64,000 nucleotides of DNA from the NCBI RefSeq assembly GCF_000487995.2, contig NZ_CP097562.1, forward strand, positions 1,485,001 to 1,549,000. Direction: 5' to 3'. The stretch is from Mucispirillum schaedleri ASF457 (lineage in GTDB: Bacteria; Chrysiogenota; Deferribacteres; Deferribacterales; Mucispirillaceae). The notes under the pieces are model-generated. The model was not told the origin of the DNA and made no database searches. It saw nothing but the letters and a program-made list of their open reading frames with translations. Below, one piece after another: positions 8,220 to 17,316 of this stretch; positions within the stretch are counted from its first letter, which is position 1; each line of letters starts with the position of its first letter. The translations under genes were made by a program, and so were the position numbers.

Positions 8220-10361
8220 TTAACTTTGTTTTACTGAAATAACATGCTTATTGCTGCATATTTTTTCAGAAAGCATATCTGACTGCTTTTTATTTTTAAC
8301 CATTACAACAAATTCCATTTTTGCTGTGCCGTCACCATAGTTTTTTATATTCATTTCATGAATATTTAAGCCCATATCTTTTATGATAGTGGATATTTCA
8401 ACAAATACACCAGATATATCTTCAAGTATCGCTTTATATTTAACAGGCATACTCAGCTTATCAGAGTTATCCCATTCAACATCAACTATCCTGTCTTTAT
8501 TTTCTTCCAGTCTTGTAATATTTGGACAGTCTGCTTTATGGACAATTATTCCCCTGCCTGTAGAAACATAGCCTTTAATAGCATCTCCCGGCAAAGGCGA
8601 GCAGCATTTAGCAGTTTTAATCATCATATTATCTACACCGCTTATCTTAAATGGCTCTAGTTTCCTGTTAATAACCTGCTTTACAACATCTATTTCTTCT
8701 TCTCTTATATCAGGTAAAAAAAGATGTAGCAATTTCCTTGCCGAAATTTGACCAAACCCAACATGAGTGATTAATTCATCAAGACTATGCACTGAAAATT
8801 TATCAAGGGCTTTTTTCAAATCCTGCTTATCTGAAATGATTTCTTCAAAATCAAGTCCAGAATGTTTAAACTCTTTATTTAAAATCTCTCTGCCTGTTAA
8901 AATAGCTTTTTCTGTATCTTTTTTCCGTAAAAAAGCACTAATTCTTGAATAAGCTCTGTTAGTTTTTACAATATTCAGCCAGTCTTTTCTAGGCTCCTGA
9001 GTTTGTGATGTTAAAATCTCTACTTTATCACCACTGTTTAATTTTACCTTTAATGGTGCTATTCTGCCATTGATTTTTGCACCAACACAAGTATGACCAA
9101 CCTGCGAATGTATTGCATAGGCAAAGTCAATAGGTGTAGAATCCACAGGAAGCTCTACCACATGGCCGTGTGGTGTAAAAACAAATATCTGCTCCCTGAA
9201 TACATCTTCTTTAATAGCATTAACAAACTCTGTAGGTGATTTTTCTTTATTATTATCTTCTAATGCATGCCTTAACCATGCAAACTGTTTATCTTCTTTA
9301 GGGTTAAATATACGACCTTCTTTATATGCCCAGTGAGCTGCTACCCCTTCTTCTGCTATTTTATGCATTTGTCTTGTGCGGATTTGAAACTCTACCATCA
9401 TACCACCCGGACCCATAACAGTAGTATGTATTGACTGATACATATTTGCTTTTGGATTTGCAATATAGTCTTTTATTCGGTGCGGTATAGGTGTCCATAA
9501 AGAATGAATAATACCAAGAGAAGAATAACAGTCTGATTTTGTATTAACAATAACACGAAGTGCAAGCAAATCAAAAATATCTTCAAATGATGTGCCTTTT
9601 TTAATCATTTTAGAATATATACTGTAAAAATGTTTTGGTCTGCCAGATATTTCCCCTTCAATATTTGCTTTTTGCAGAGCAAGAGAAATAATATCTTTAA
9701 CTTCACTTAAATATTCTTCCCGCTCACCCCGTTTCATTTTTACTTTATGGTGTATTTCATAATACATTTCAGGGTTTAATATGCGGAATGCTCTATCTTC
9801 TAACTCCCATTTTATCCATGCAATACCAAGCCTGTCTGCAAGTGGAGCATAAATATCCATAGTTTCTCTTGCAATGCGTTTCTGTTTATCTTCTCTCAGG
9901 CTTTCAATAGTTCGCATATTATGCAGTCTGTCTGCCAGCTTAATAATAATAACTCTTATATCATCACTCATAGATATAAGCATTTTTCTAAAAGATTCTG
10001 CCTGTTTTTCTTCTTTTGACTGGAATGGAATTTTGCTGATTTTTGATACTGCATCTACTAAAAATGCAACAGATAAGCCAAACATTTCTTCTATCACTTC
10101 ATAAGTAGTATCAGTATCTTCAATAGTGTCATGCAGAAGCCCTGCAATAATACAGTCAATATCCATTTTCATTTCAGCAAGAATGTAGGCAACATTTAAC
10201 GGGTGGGAAAGATATGCCTCACCGCTCTGCCTAATCTGCCCCCTGTGCTGCTGGGCTGCATAAACATAAGCAATATTTAATTTATCTATCTGGGCTTCAG
10301 GATTATTGCTTACAACTTTATCCTGAATATCCATAAGTCTGATTGTTTTTTGAATACTCAT
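8220..10361 (-). CDS. rel: RelA/SpoT homologue, bifunctional (p)ppGpp synthetase/hydrolase
   Basis: This protein makes and breaks the alarmone (p)ppGpp. It has about 713 residues and full long-RSH architecture: an HD hydrolase domain with intact 'LLHDTIEDT' and 'KLADRLHNMRT' (residues about 50-200); a synthetase domain around 'DLLALRVIV' and 'DYIANPKANMYQSIHT'; a TGS domain ('FVFTPHGHVVELPVDSTPIDFAYAIH', cited here as two blocks around residue 395); a helical/zinc-finger-like region with 'AKCCSPLPGD'; and a C-terminal ACT domain. Because the HD residues are present it should hydrolyse as well as synthesise. The start is the ATG at 10361; a TTG lies two codons upstream. Confidence 0.93.
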   Translation of the reverse strand: MSIQKTIRLMDIQDKVVSNNPEAQIDKLNIAYVYAAQQHRGQIRQSGEAYLSHPLNVAYILAEMKMDIDCIIAGLLHDTIEDTDTTYEVIEEMFGLSVAFLVDAVSKISKIPFQSKEEKQAESFRKMLISMSDDIRVIIIKLADRLHNMRTIESLREDKQKRIARETMDIYAPLADRLGIAWIKWELEDRAFRILNPEMYYEIHHKVKMKRGEREEYLSEVKDIISLALQKANIEGEISGRPKHFYSIYSKMIKKGTSFEDIFDLLALRVIVNTKSDCYSSLGIIHSLWTPIPHRIKDYIANPKANMYQSIHTTVMGPGGMMVEFQIRTRQMHKIAEEGVAAHWAYKEGRIFNPKEDKQFAWLRHALEDNNKEKSPTEFVNAIKEDVFREQIFVFTPHGHVVELPVDSTPIDFAYAIHSQVGHTCVGAKINGRIAPLKVKLNSGDKVEILTSQTQEPRKDWLNIVKTNRAYSRISAFLRKKDTEKAILTGREILNKEFKHSGLDFEEIISDKQDLKKALDKFSVHSLDELITHVGFGQISARKLLHLFLPDIREEEIDVVKQVINRKLEPFKISGVDNMMIKTAKCCSPLPGDAIKGYVSTGRGIIVHKADCPNITRLEENKDRIVDVEWDNSDKLSMPVKYKAILEDISGVFVEISTIIKDMGLNIHEMNIKNYGDGTAKMEFVVMVKNKKQSDMLSEKICSNKHVISVKQS

Positions 10362-10508
10362 TAGCAAATACCATAAAAAATAATATGTATTATAAAATGG
10401 AATGATATAAGTATCAAGTAATTTTACAAAATTTATTTGCTTTTCTGTTTTTTAAAATATAAAATATATAAAAGATTTGATAGTGTATTACAGATATATA
10501 CTTTTGTA

Positions 10509-12284
10509 TTAATCAGATTTTTTTATATCTTTTAAGTTAAGCTGTATAACTTTTGTATTTTTCCATGTATTATGAACAAGAGAAAAAAGAATATCAAATT
10601 TATCATTTTCTGCCATTAATGACTTATATTCTTTCATATTATAGCCTATTGCTTCAAAAATAAGCCCATTTTTTTCAAAAACACATTTTAAATGGTTAAA
10701 ATTCTTGCCAACAAATGTTTCTACCTGATATTTAAAAACTTTTTTCATAAAAAATACAGGCTCTTTATTGCCCTGACCATAAGGCTCTAATTTTTCAAGC
10801 CACTGCATTACTTCATTTGTTATATCTTTTGAATCTATTTCTGCATCAATATATATTTCTGGTATAAAATCTTCTTCTTTTAAGGAAGTTTTTACTACTT
10901 CATTAAACCTGTTTCTAAATTCTTCAAGATTTTTCTTTTCAAGTTTAACTCCAGCAGCATATTTATGACCCCCAAAAGATATTAATATATCTGATAAGCT
11001 GCTTAACCCATCATATAGATGAAATCCCGGTATACTTCTTGCTGAGCCTTTATATACTCCATTATCTTCTGTTAAAATAACTGTCGGTTTAAAGTATTTA
11101 TCTACTACCCGCGATGCTACTATCCCTATAACACCCGGATGCCAGTTATCAGAAGCGATTACAAGACCTGACTGAAGCTCTGCATATTGGTTTTTCTCTA
11201 TTAAATCATAAGTCTGCTGCAAAATGTCTCTTTCTATCATCTGCCTGTATTTATTTTCATTATCAAGCTCTAATGCCAGCTGTTTAGCTTCACTTCTGTT
11301 TTGAGTAACAAGCAGTTTAAAACTTTTCTCTGAACTTGCCATTCTACCCATAGCATTAATACGCGGAGCAAGCTGAAAGCCTATATTTGATGTTTTCATT
11401 TTTTTAGATGCTGATAAATTTTCAACTGTTTTTTTAAGCTCATCTATCCCTATACGGACATTTTCCCCGCTCATAAGCTCTAAACCATGGCGGACAAATA
11501 TCCTGTTTTCATCAACAAGGGGCATAACATCTGCTATTGTGCCAAGAGTAACAATATCTAAAAGGTTTCTTATATTTGGCACTTCCTGCTTAAAAAAATC
11601 ATATTTTTTAAGCACAAACCTTAATGCCATGACAGTTTTGAAAGCTACACCTACTCCAGCTAATGTTTTATTAGGATAAGTATCGTCTTCACGCATAGGG
11701 TTTATGATAGCATAAGCTGCAACAGGCAGTTCTTTTGATGGCTGGTGGTGGTCTGTAATAATAATATCCATTCCATGTATAGATGCTTCAAGCACTTCTT
11801 GGACAGCACTTATGCCGCAGTCTACTGTAATAATAAGGTTTGTTTTCCTTGCAGCTATTTCTTTTACAGCTTCCTTATTAAGCCCATAGCCTTCTTCTAA
11901 TCTGTTTGGAATATAGTAAGATACATTTGCACCACACTGCATTAAAAATATATATAATAAAGCTGTGGCAGTAATGCCGTCTACATCATAATCGCCATAA
12001 ATACATATTCGTTCATGATTCATAACAGCTTTTGCAATACGCTCTGCTGCCTTTTCCATATCACTTATTTCAAAAGGATTTCTTAAAGATTTTAAAGAGC
12101 CGTTAAAAAAGTTTTCAATATCATCTGGAGATGATATTCCTTTTTTCAGCATTAATTCTGCAACAGGCTTTGGCATATTATGTTTGTATGCAGTTTCTTC
12201 AATTAGATTTTTATCAACAGAATTATATATCCATTTGTATTTTATACTTTTAAAGTTACTATTCATTTTAATATGATATATCAT
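10509..12284 (-). CDS. recJ: Single-stranded-DNA-specific exonuclease RecJ
   Basis: RecJ is a 5'-3' single-strand exonuclease used in recombination and mismatch repair. The 591-residue protein has the DHH phosphoesterase motifs: 'ICIYGDYDVDGITAT' near residue 95, 'IITVDCGIS', 'IITDHHQPS' (DHH) near residue 185, and the DHHA1 'SFGGHKYAAGV' near residue 435, followed by an OB domain. Length is normal for RecJ. The start is uncertain: ATG at 12284 or six codons downstream at 12266, and neither has a clear ribosome-binding site. It is divergent from the biotin operon. Confidence 0.93.
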   Translation of the reverse strand: MIYHIKMNSNFKSIKYKWIYNSVDKNLIEETAYKHNMPKPVAELMLKKGISSPDDIENFFNGSLKSLRNPFEISDMEKAAERIAKAVMNHERICIYGDYDVDGITATALLYIFLMQCGANVSYYIPNRLEEGYGLNKEAVKEIAARKTNLIITVDCGISAVQEVLEASIHGMDIIITDHHQPSKELPVAAYAIINPMREDDTYPNKTLAGVGVAFKTVMALRFVLKKYDFFKQEVPNIRNLLDIVTLGTIADVMPLVDENRIFVRHGLELMSGENVRIGIDELKKTVENLSASKKMKTSNIGFQLAPRINAMGRMASSEKSFKLLVTQNRSEAKQLALELDNENKYRQMIERDILQQTYDLIEKNQYAELQSGLVIASDNWHPGVIGIVASRVVDKYFKPTVILTEDNGVYKGSARSIPGFHLYDGLSSLSDILISFGGHKYAAGVKLEKKNLEEFRNRFNEVVKTSLKEEDFIPEIYIDAEIDSKDITNEVMQWLEKLEPYGQGNKEPVFFMKKVFKYQVETFVGKNFNHLKCVFEKNGLIFEAIGYNMKEYKSLMAENDKFDILFSLVHNTWKNTKVIQLNLKDIKKSD

Positions 12285-12384
12285 TTTTATAAAAATATAC
12301 AGTATAATTTATTGATTTATCAATATTTTTCCAAAATTGGCTGCTGAATATATATTTTACTTTGTTATTTCATAAATATTGTTC

Positions 12385-12420
12385 TATTATCAACTAATAA
12401 AATAAAAATAGTTGACAATA
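12385..12420 (+). promoter_or_regulatory. BirA-type biotin operator
   Basis: TATTATCAACTA (12385-12396) and TAGTTGACAATA (12409-12420) form an inverted repeat with 11 of 12 positions matching. The core half-sites TTATCAAC and GTTGACAA are 16 bases apart. This fits the known BirA operator layout (TTGTnAAC, 14-16 bases, GTTnACAA). The right half covers the -35 box of the promoter, and the first gene of the operon encodes a BirA with a DNA-binding domain. Repression when biotin is plentiful is inferred. Confidence 0.75.
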
Positions 12421-12439
12421 ATATTTTTGTGTGTATTAT
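12412..12439 (+). promoter_or_regulatory. Promoter of the birA-bioYBDA operon
   Basis: A perfect -35 TTGACA (12412-12417) and -10 TATTAT (12434-12439) are separated by 16 bases. The ATG of birA follows at 12457, giving a short leader. The -35 lies inside the operator, so repressor binding would block polymerase. Confidence 0.65.
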
Positions 12440-12456
12440 TATTGAAGTGGTGGAAA

Positions 12457-13416
12457 ATGAATTTAAAGGAAAAAATATTTAATCTTCTAAACGAAAAAAA
12501 TACAGAATTTATTTCTGGTCAATATTTGGCAGAAGTTTTTAATGTAAGCCGTAATGCTGTATGGAAAGCAGTAAACAGTCTTAGAAAAGACGGGTGCAAT
12601 ATTTATGCTGTTCAGAATAAAGGCTATACACTAGACAGTGGCGGCATATTTACTGGGGAAATTATTAAGTCATATATGCAGCTGCCTGTAAAAATAGAAT
12701 ATATACCTAATGTTACTTCTACAAATGATATTATTATGGAATACGGCAGACAGGGTGCAGAAGAATTTATAACAGTTGTTGCAGACAGCCAAAGCAACGG
12801 CAGAGGAAGAAAGGGAAGAATATTTTATTCACCTGATAATGCTGGCACTTATTTTTCCATACTTTTAAGACCAAATGTTCATTTTTCTGAAAGTTTATAT
12901 ATTACAACAGCAGCAGCTGCTGCTGTTACAGAAGCCATTAAGCAGCTTTATAATATGGATACACAAATAAAATGGGTAAATGATATATTTTATAATGGCA
13001 AAAAAATATGCGGCATACTAACAGAAGCCCATCTTGATATGGAAAGCGGCACTGTTGACTATGCTGCTCTTGGTATAGGCATTAATGTTTTTGAGCCAAA
13101 AGAAAGCTACCATAAAGATATAAAAAATATTGCAGGAGCAGCTTTTTCCCGCAGTTTGTTTGATAATAAAATAAGATGTGAAATTACTGCAAAAGTCATA
13201 GAAATATTTTATGAATACTATAAAAATCTTTCTGATATGACATTTCTAAACACTTATAAATCAAGGTCTTTTTTAACTGGGAAAAATATAACTGTTGAAA
13301 AAGATGGTATTATGCAGAAAGCATTTGTAAAAGGTATTGATGATAAATGCAGGCTTTCTGTGCTTTTTGAAAATGGCATAGAAGAAAATCTTTTATCTTG
13401 CGAGGTAAGTTTATGA
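12457..13416 (+). CDS. birA: Biotin-[acetyl-CoA-carboxylase] ligase / biotin operon repressor BirA
   Basis: BirA attaches biotin to carboxylase carrier domains and, with its N-terminal DNA-binding domain, represses biotin genes. The 319-residue protein has a winged HTH at residues 1-65 ('VSRNAVWKAVNSLRKDG'), the biotinyl-AMP loop 'SNGRGRKGRIFYSP', 'IKWVNDIFYNGKKICGIL', and a short C-terminal SH3-like domain. Start 12457 is chosen over the longer frame at 12412, because it follows a GGTGG ribosome-binding site and gives a normal HTH N-terminus. It is the first gene of the bio operon; its stop overlaps the bioY start (ATGA). Confidence 0.93.
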   Translation: MNLKEKIFNLLNEKNTEFISGQYLAEVFNVSRNAVWKAVNSLRKDGCNIYAVQNKGYTLDSGGIFTGEIIKSYMQLPVKIEYIPNVTSTNDIIMEYGRQGAEEFITVVADSQSNGRGRKGRIFYSPDNAGTYFSILLRPNVHFSESLYITTAAAAAVTEAIKQLYNMDTQIKWVNDIFYNGKKICGILTEAHLDMESGTVDYAALGIGINVFEPKESYHKDIKNIAGAAFSRSLFDNKIRCEITAKVIEIFYEYYKNLSDMTFLNTYKSRSFLTGKNITVEKDGIMQKAFVKGIDDKCRLSVLFENGIEENLLSCEVSL

Positions 13417-13973
13417 CACAAAATAACACACGGTATGCAGCTTATACTGGCCTGTTTACTACATTAATTATACTTGGAGCATTTATTAAAATTCCAGTTC
13501 CTGTTATCCCTTTTACACTGCAGTTTTTATTTGTTTCGCTTGCTGGTCTTTTACTGGGTGCAAAATACGGCGGATTAAGTGTGTTTATATATGCAGCACT
13601 TGGGCTTGCAGGACTTCCAGTATTCACAGCAGGAGGCGGCATTACTTATGTTGTTTTTCCTACTTTTGGCTATATTATAGGTTTTATTTTTTCTGCATTT
13701 GTAACAGGCATAATATCAACTAAAATGCAGCCGAATACAAAAAACTATATGTTTGCTTCTTTCTGCGGGCTTATTATTTTACATATTATTGGCATCCCTT
13801 ACTATTATATTATTTCCCATTATGTAATACAAAATTCGTTAACTTTTAAAGAGATATTTCTTTTCTGCTTTGTATATACTGTGCCGGGCGATTTACTTTT
13901 ATGTCTTTTATCTGCCCGTATAGCTTTAAAATTAAAACCATTTATAAATAAAGGCAATGATGATGGTAAATAA
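13413..13973 (+). CDS. bioY: Biotin transporter BioY
   Basis: BioY is the substrate-binding membrane component of biotin uptake (ECF type or stand-alone). The 186-residue protein has about six membrane helices and the family pattern 'IKIPVPVIPFTLQFLFVSLAGLLLG' (shown by residues about 27-51), then 'GLPVFTAGGGI' and 'PTFGYIIGF'. GAGG precedes the start by seven bases. It sits between birA and bioB, so import and synthesis of biotin share one control. No energising EcfAT genes are in the window. Confidence 0.92.
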   Translation: MTQNNTRYAAYTGLFTTLIILGAFIKIPVPVIPFTLQFLFVSLAGLLLGAKYGGLSVFIYAALGLAGLPVFTAGGGITYVVFPTFGYIIGFIFSAFVTGIISTKMQPNTKNYMFASFCGLIILHIIGIPYYYIISHYVIQNSLTFKEIFLFCFVYTVPGDLLLCLLSARIALKLKPFINKGNDDGK

Positions 13974-14925
13974 AATAAAAAACAAAATTTTATCAGAGGA
14001 AAAAATAACTTATGGTGAAGCTCTTTCATTAGCTGATGCTCCCATAAATCAGCTGATAAGTGCAGCAGATGAAATTAGAAAGCATTTTTGCGGCAATATT
14101 TTTGATATATGCTCAATTATAAATGCAAAAAGTGGAAGATGCAGTGAAGACTGTAAATTTTGTGCACAGTCTGCCCATTATAAAACAAATATTAATGAGT
14201 ATCCTATACTTGATAAGGATGAAATTATAAAAAATGCTTTATATATGGCTGAAAAAGGTGTGCTGCGTTTTTCTATTGTAACATCAGGCAAAGCATTAAC
14301 TGATAAAGATGTGAATATATTAGCAGAAACTATAAAAGAGATTAAATCAAAATCAAATATTTCAATATGTGCTTCTCTTGGACTGCTTTCAGACGAAAAC
14401 TTTAAGAAATTAAAAGATGCAGGGCTTGAAAGAGTGCATAATAACCTTGAAACTTCTAAAAACTTTTTTCCAAAAGTCTGCTCTACCCATACTTTTGATG
14501 ATAAAGTAAATGCTTTAAAAGCTGCATTAAAATCCAACCTTTCTGTATGCAGCGGCGGTATTATAGGGCTTGGAGAAAGTATGCAGGATAGAATTGATTT
14601 AGCTTTTTCACTTGAAAAATTAAATATAAAATCTGTGCCTTTAAATATACTTTCCCCTGTAAAAGGCACGCCTTTTGAAAACAATAAGCCATTAAGCGAA
14701 GAAGAAATATTAAAAACTACAGCCATATTTCGTTTTATTATTCCTGATGCTTTTATCCGCCTTGCTGGTGGCAGGTCTATTTTAAAAGATAAAGGCAAAA
14801 AAGCATTTTTATCTGGTGCAAATGCTGCAATTACTGGCGATATGCTTACAACCTGCGGTATATCTGTTGATACTGATATGCAGATTATAAAAGAAACTGG
14901 ATATATTGTAGAGCTGATAAATTGA
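13957..14925 (+). CDS. bioB: Biotin synthase BioB
   Basis: BioB is the radical SAM enzyme that inserts sulfur into dethiobiotin. The 322-residue protein carries the [4Fe-4S] motif in 'SGRCSEDCKFCAQSAHY' (CxxxCxxC, near residue 54), 'VTSGKALTDKD', 'HNLETS', 'CSGGIIGLGES' and 'LNILSPVKGTPF'. The arginine-containing 'FIRLAGGR' near the C-terminus matches the auxiliary cluster region. There are three successive ATG codons at the start (13957, 13960, 13963), and the frame overlaps the end of bioY by 17 bases. Confidence 0.95.
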   Translation: MMMVNKIKNKILSEEKITYGEALSLADAPINQLISAADEIRKHFCGNIFDICSIINAKSGRCSEDCKFCAQSAHYKTNINEYPILDKDEIIKNALYMAEKGVLRFSIVTSGKALTDKDVNILAETIKEIKSKSNISICASLGLLSDENFKKLKDAGLERVHNNLETSKNFFPKVCSTHTFDDKVNALKAALKSNLSVCSGGIIGLGESMQDRIDLAFSLEKLNIKSVPLNILSPVKGTPFENNKPLSEEEILKTTAIFRFIIPDAFIRLAGGRSILKDKGKKAFLSGANAAITGDMLTTCGISVDTDMQIIKETGYIVELIN

Positions 14926-15593
14926 GTAAATCTATATTTATAACAGGCACAGGGACAGATATAGGCAAAACTTATGTTTCTGCTCTGATTATGAAAAAAA
15001 TGATAAATGAAAATATGAATGCCTGTTATTTTAAACCAGTTTTAAGCGGTGCTGAAAGAAGACAGGGCAGAATATATGCAGGGGATATTGAATATGTTAA
15101 AGAAATAAGCGGATTAAATGAAGATACTAAAAATATGGGCTCTTTTATTTATGAATATCCTGCATCGCCTCATCTTGCTGCAAAACTTGAAAATAAGCCA
15201 TTTAATATGGAAAAAGTAGTAAACAGCTATAATAAATTATCAGAAAAATATGACTATATTTTAATAGAAGGTGCAGGTGGCATTTTTTGCCCATTTACTG
15301 ATGATTATAAGCCTATTTATACAAAGGAAATTATAAAATCTCTTAATACTTCCTGTATTTTAGTTTCAAATACAGGACTTGGAGCAATAAATAATGCAAT
15401 GCTTTCTGTATACTATATGAGAGATAAAAAGATAGATATAAAAGGCATAATATTTAATGACTATAAGGACAGTCTTATAGAGCAGGAAAATATAAAATTT
15501 ATTACAGAAAATTCAAAGCTCAGGCTGCTTGCAGTAGTAAACCATAAAGACAATAATATTAATATTGATTTAAAAAACATATTTGGAGAATAA
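14922..15593 (+). CDS. bioD: Dethiobiotin synthetase BioD
   Basis: BioD closes the ureido ring of biotin using ATP and CO2. The 223-residue protein begins with the P-loop 'FITGTGTDIGKTYVSAL' and has 'YFKPVLSG', 'YPASPHLAA' and 'ILIEGAGGIFCPF', all typical of BioD. The start is TTG at 14922 and overlaps the bioB stop by four bases. The last codons contain GGAG, which is the ribosome-binding site for bioA. Confidence 0.93.
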   Translation: MSKSIFITGTGTDIGKTYVSALIMKKMINENMNACYFKPVLSGAERRQGRIYAGDIEYVKEISGLNEDTKNMGSFIYEYPASPHLAAKLENKPFNMEKVVNSYNKLSEKYDYILIEGAGGIFCPFTDDYKPIYTKEIIKSLNTSCILVSNTGLGAINNAMLSVYYMRDKKIDIKGIIFNDYKDSLIEQENIKFITENSKLRLLAVVNHKDNNINIDLKNIFGE

Positions 15594-15594
15594 T

Positions 15595-16950
15595 ATGGCA
15601 CAATATACATCCCTTGAAGAAAAGGACTTAAAATATATATGGCATCCCTGCTCTCAAATGAAAGATTATGAAAGCCTTGCACCAATGATTATAGAAAAGG
15701 GCAAAGGTATTTATTTGTATGATATATATGGAAAAGAATATATTGATATAATAAGCTCATGGTGGTGTAATCTTTTAGGTCACTGTAATGAAAAAATAAG
15801 CAGTGCAGTTAAAGAGCAGCTTGATAAGCTGGAACATGTAATATTTGCAAATTTTTCTCACACTGGTGCAATTAATCTAAGTGAAAAATTAGTTAATATT
15901 GCACCTCGTGGTTTAAATAAATGCAATTTTTCTGACAACGGCTCTGCTGCTGTTGAAAGTGCATTAAAAATGAGCTTTCAGTATCAATATCAAAGCGGTC
16001 ATCCAGAAAAAAGAAAATTTATGTGTTTAAGTGAAGGCTATCATGGTGAAACCATTGGTGCATTATCTGTTGGTGCCCTTGATTTATATGCTAAAATTTA
16101 TGAGCCTATTTTAATAGATTCCATAAGAATTACTGCACCAGACTGTTACAGATGCCCTTTTAATAAGCATAGAGATACATGCAGCACAGAATGTTTTATA
16201 TATGCAGAAGCAGCATTTGAAAAATATGGAATGGAAACTTGTGCTATTATTTTAGAGCCACTTTTACAGGGCAGTGCAGGTATGAGAATATATCCAAAAG
16301 AGTATCTTGTAAAATTAAGAGATATTTGCAATAAATATGGTGTTATTTTAATAGCTGATGAAATAGCCACTGGATTTGGAAGAACTGGCAGAATGTTTGC
16401 CTTTGACCATGCAGGTATAAGCCCTGATATTATGTGTATATCTAAAGGTTTAACAGGCGGATATATGCCTATGTCTATTACTATGACAACAGATGAAATA
16501 TATTATGCTTTTTATGATGATTATAATAAAGGTAAAGCCTTTATGCACTCTCACACATACAGTGGCAACCCATTAGGATGTGCAGCAGCAAATGCAGTGC
16601 TTGATATTTTAGAGCAGGATAAAATAATAGAAAAAGCACAAATCACGGCAGAATACCTTAACAGAAAAATGGTGGAAAGATTTAAAGACCATAAAAATAT
16701 TGGAGAAATACGCCATATTGGTCTTATTAATGCTATGGAGCTTGTGGAAGATAAAAACACTAAAAAGCCTTTTAATGCAGAAAAACGAATAGGATACCAG
16801 ATATATAAAAAAGCACTTGCAAATGGCTTAATATTAAGACCACTTGGAAATGTGCTGTATTTTAACCCTGCCTTAATTATTACAGAAGAACAGCTTGATA
16901 CTGCCATAGATATTGCCTATAATGCACTAATAAGTATTCTTGGAGAATAA
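15595..16950 (+). CDS. bioA: Adenosylmethionine-8-amino-7-oxononanoate aminotransferase BioA
   Basis: BioA converts KAPA to DAPA with SAM as amino donor. The 451-residue class III aminotransferase begins 'YIWHPCSQMKDYE', has 'ISSWWCNLLGH', 'SDNGSAAVESALKMS', the aspartate motif 'LIADEIATGFGRTG', the PLP lysine in 'MCISKGLTGGYMPMS', and 'HSHTYSGNPLGCAAA'. The start at 15595 follows GGAGAA; it is one base after the bioD stop. No bioF or bioC/bioH is seen in this operon, so the earlier steps must lie elsewhere or be missing. Confidence 0.95.
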   Translation: MAQYTSLEEKDLKYIWHPCSQMKDYESLAPMIIEKGKGIYLYDIYGKEYIDIISSWWCNLLGHCNEKISSAVKEQLDKLEHVIFANFSHTGAINLSEKLVNIAPRGLNKCNFSDNGSAAVESALKMSFQYQYQSGHPEKRKFMCLSEGYHGETIGALSVGALDLYAKIYEPILIDSIRITAPDCYRCPFNKHRDTCSTECFIYAEAAFEKYGMETCAIILEPLLQGSAGMRIYPKEYLVKLRDICNKYGVILIADEIATGFGRTGRMFAFDHAGISPDIMCISKGLTGGYMPMSITMTTDEIYYAFYDDYNKGKAFMHSHTYSGNPLGCAAANAVLDILEQDKIIEKAQITAEYLNRKMVERFKDHKNIGEIRHIGLINAMELVEDKNTKKPFNAEKRIGYQIYKKALANGLILRPLGNVLYFNPALIITEEQLDTAIDIAYNALISILGE

Positions 16951-16951
16951 A

Positions 16952-17113
16952 ATGCAAAAGTGCAGTAATAATGCAGATAAGAAAACAGATAAAAATAAGG
17001 ATAAAAAATCCAGTAAAACTGTAATCTGTGATGGTTTTTCCTGCAAAGTAATAAATGATAATAAAAATCTTAAAATCAGCAAAAATATAATGATAGATTT
17101 AAATATTAAATGA
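16952..17113 (+). CDS. Small lysine-rich ORF at the end of the biotin operon
   Basis: This 53-codon frame starts one base after the bioA stop, with the same GGAGAATAA ribosome-binding context that bioA itself uses. The product is very lysine- and aspartate-rich in its first half (about residues 9-23) and has cysteines at 4, 26 and 31, including a 'CDGFSC' pair. I recognise no family. Tight coupling argues that it is translated; its length and low complexity argue for caution. Confidence 0.4.
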   Translation: MQKCSNNADKKTDKNKDKKSSKTVICDGFSCKVINDNKNLKISKNIMIDLNIK

Positions 17114-17117
17114 TTTT

Positions 17118-17270
17118 ATAGATACTTCGCCTTTCAGGCTCAGGACGAGCCATCTGAAAGTAAGCGATAGCCGAACTTGTTTCGGCAGAGTGTAATTTAA
17201 AAAATACAGGGATGTATTTTTTAATAAAAGATAAATTTATTTACTTCGCATGAATACTCAGTAAGACACA
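17118..17270. repeat. Diverged dispersed-repeat material with internal hairpins (possible terminator)
   Basis: The stretch opens with TAGATACTTCGCC-TTTCAGGCTCAG, the end block of repeat family A. It ends with ACTCAGTAAGACACA, whose reverse complement also occurs at about 1499-1513 next to family A copy 1. Inside are GCCGAA...TTCGGC (17170-17186) and a perfect palindrome TTAAAAAATACA-GGGA-TGTATTTTTTAA (17197-17224), which could end transcription of the bio operon from one side and the kor operon from the other. Confidence 0.55.
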
Positions 17271-17316
17271 AAGACTATAAAACTATACAATATGCAAAAA
17301 TCTATGTCAAATTACC

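Noticed and set aside
14178-14798. 206-residue minus-strand frame across bioB
   Set aside because: Exact antisense of a certain bioB gene; composition is Ser/Phe/Leu-rich as expected for a reverse-complement shadow.
16551-16907. 118-residue minus-strand frame in bioA
   Set aside because: Antisense shadow of bioA with no start signal.
17197-17224. Perfect palindrome as a certain bio operon terminator
   Set aside because: The stem is nearly all A/T and lies within repeat-derived DNA; termination is possible only.
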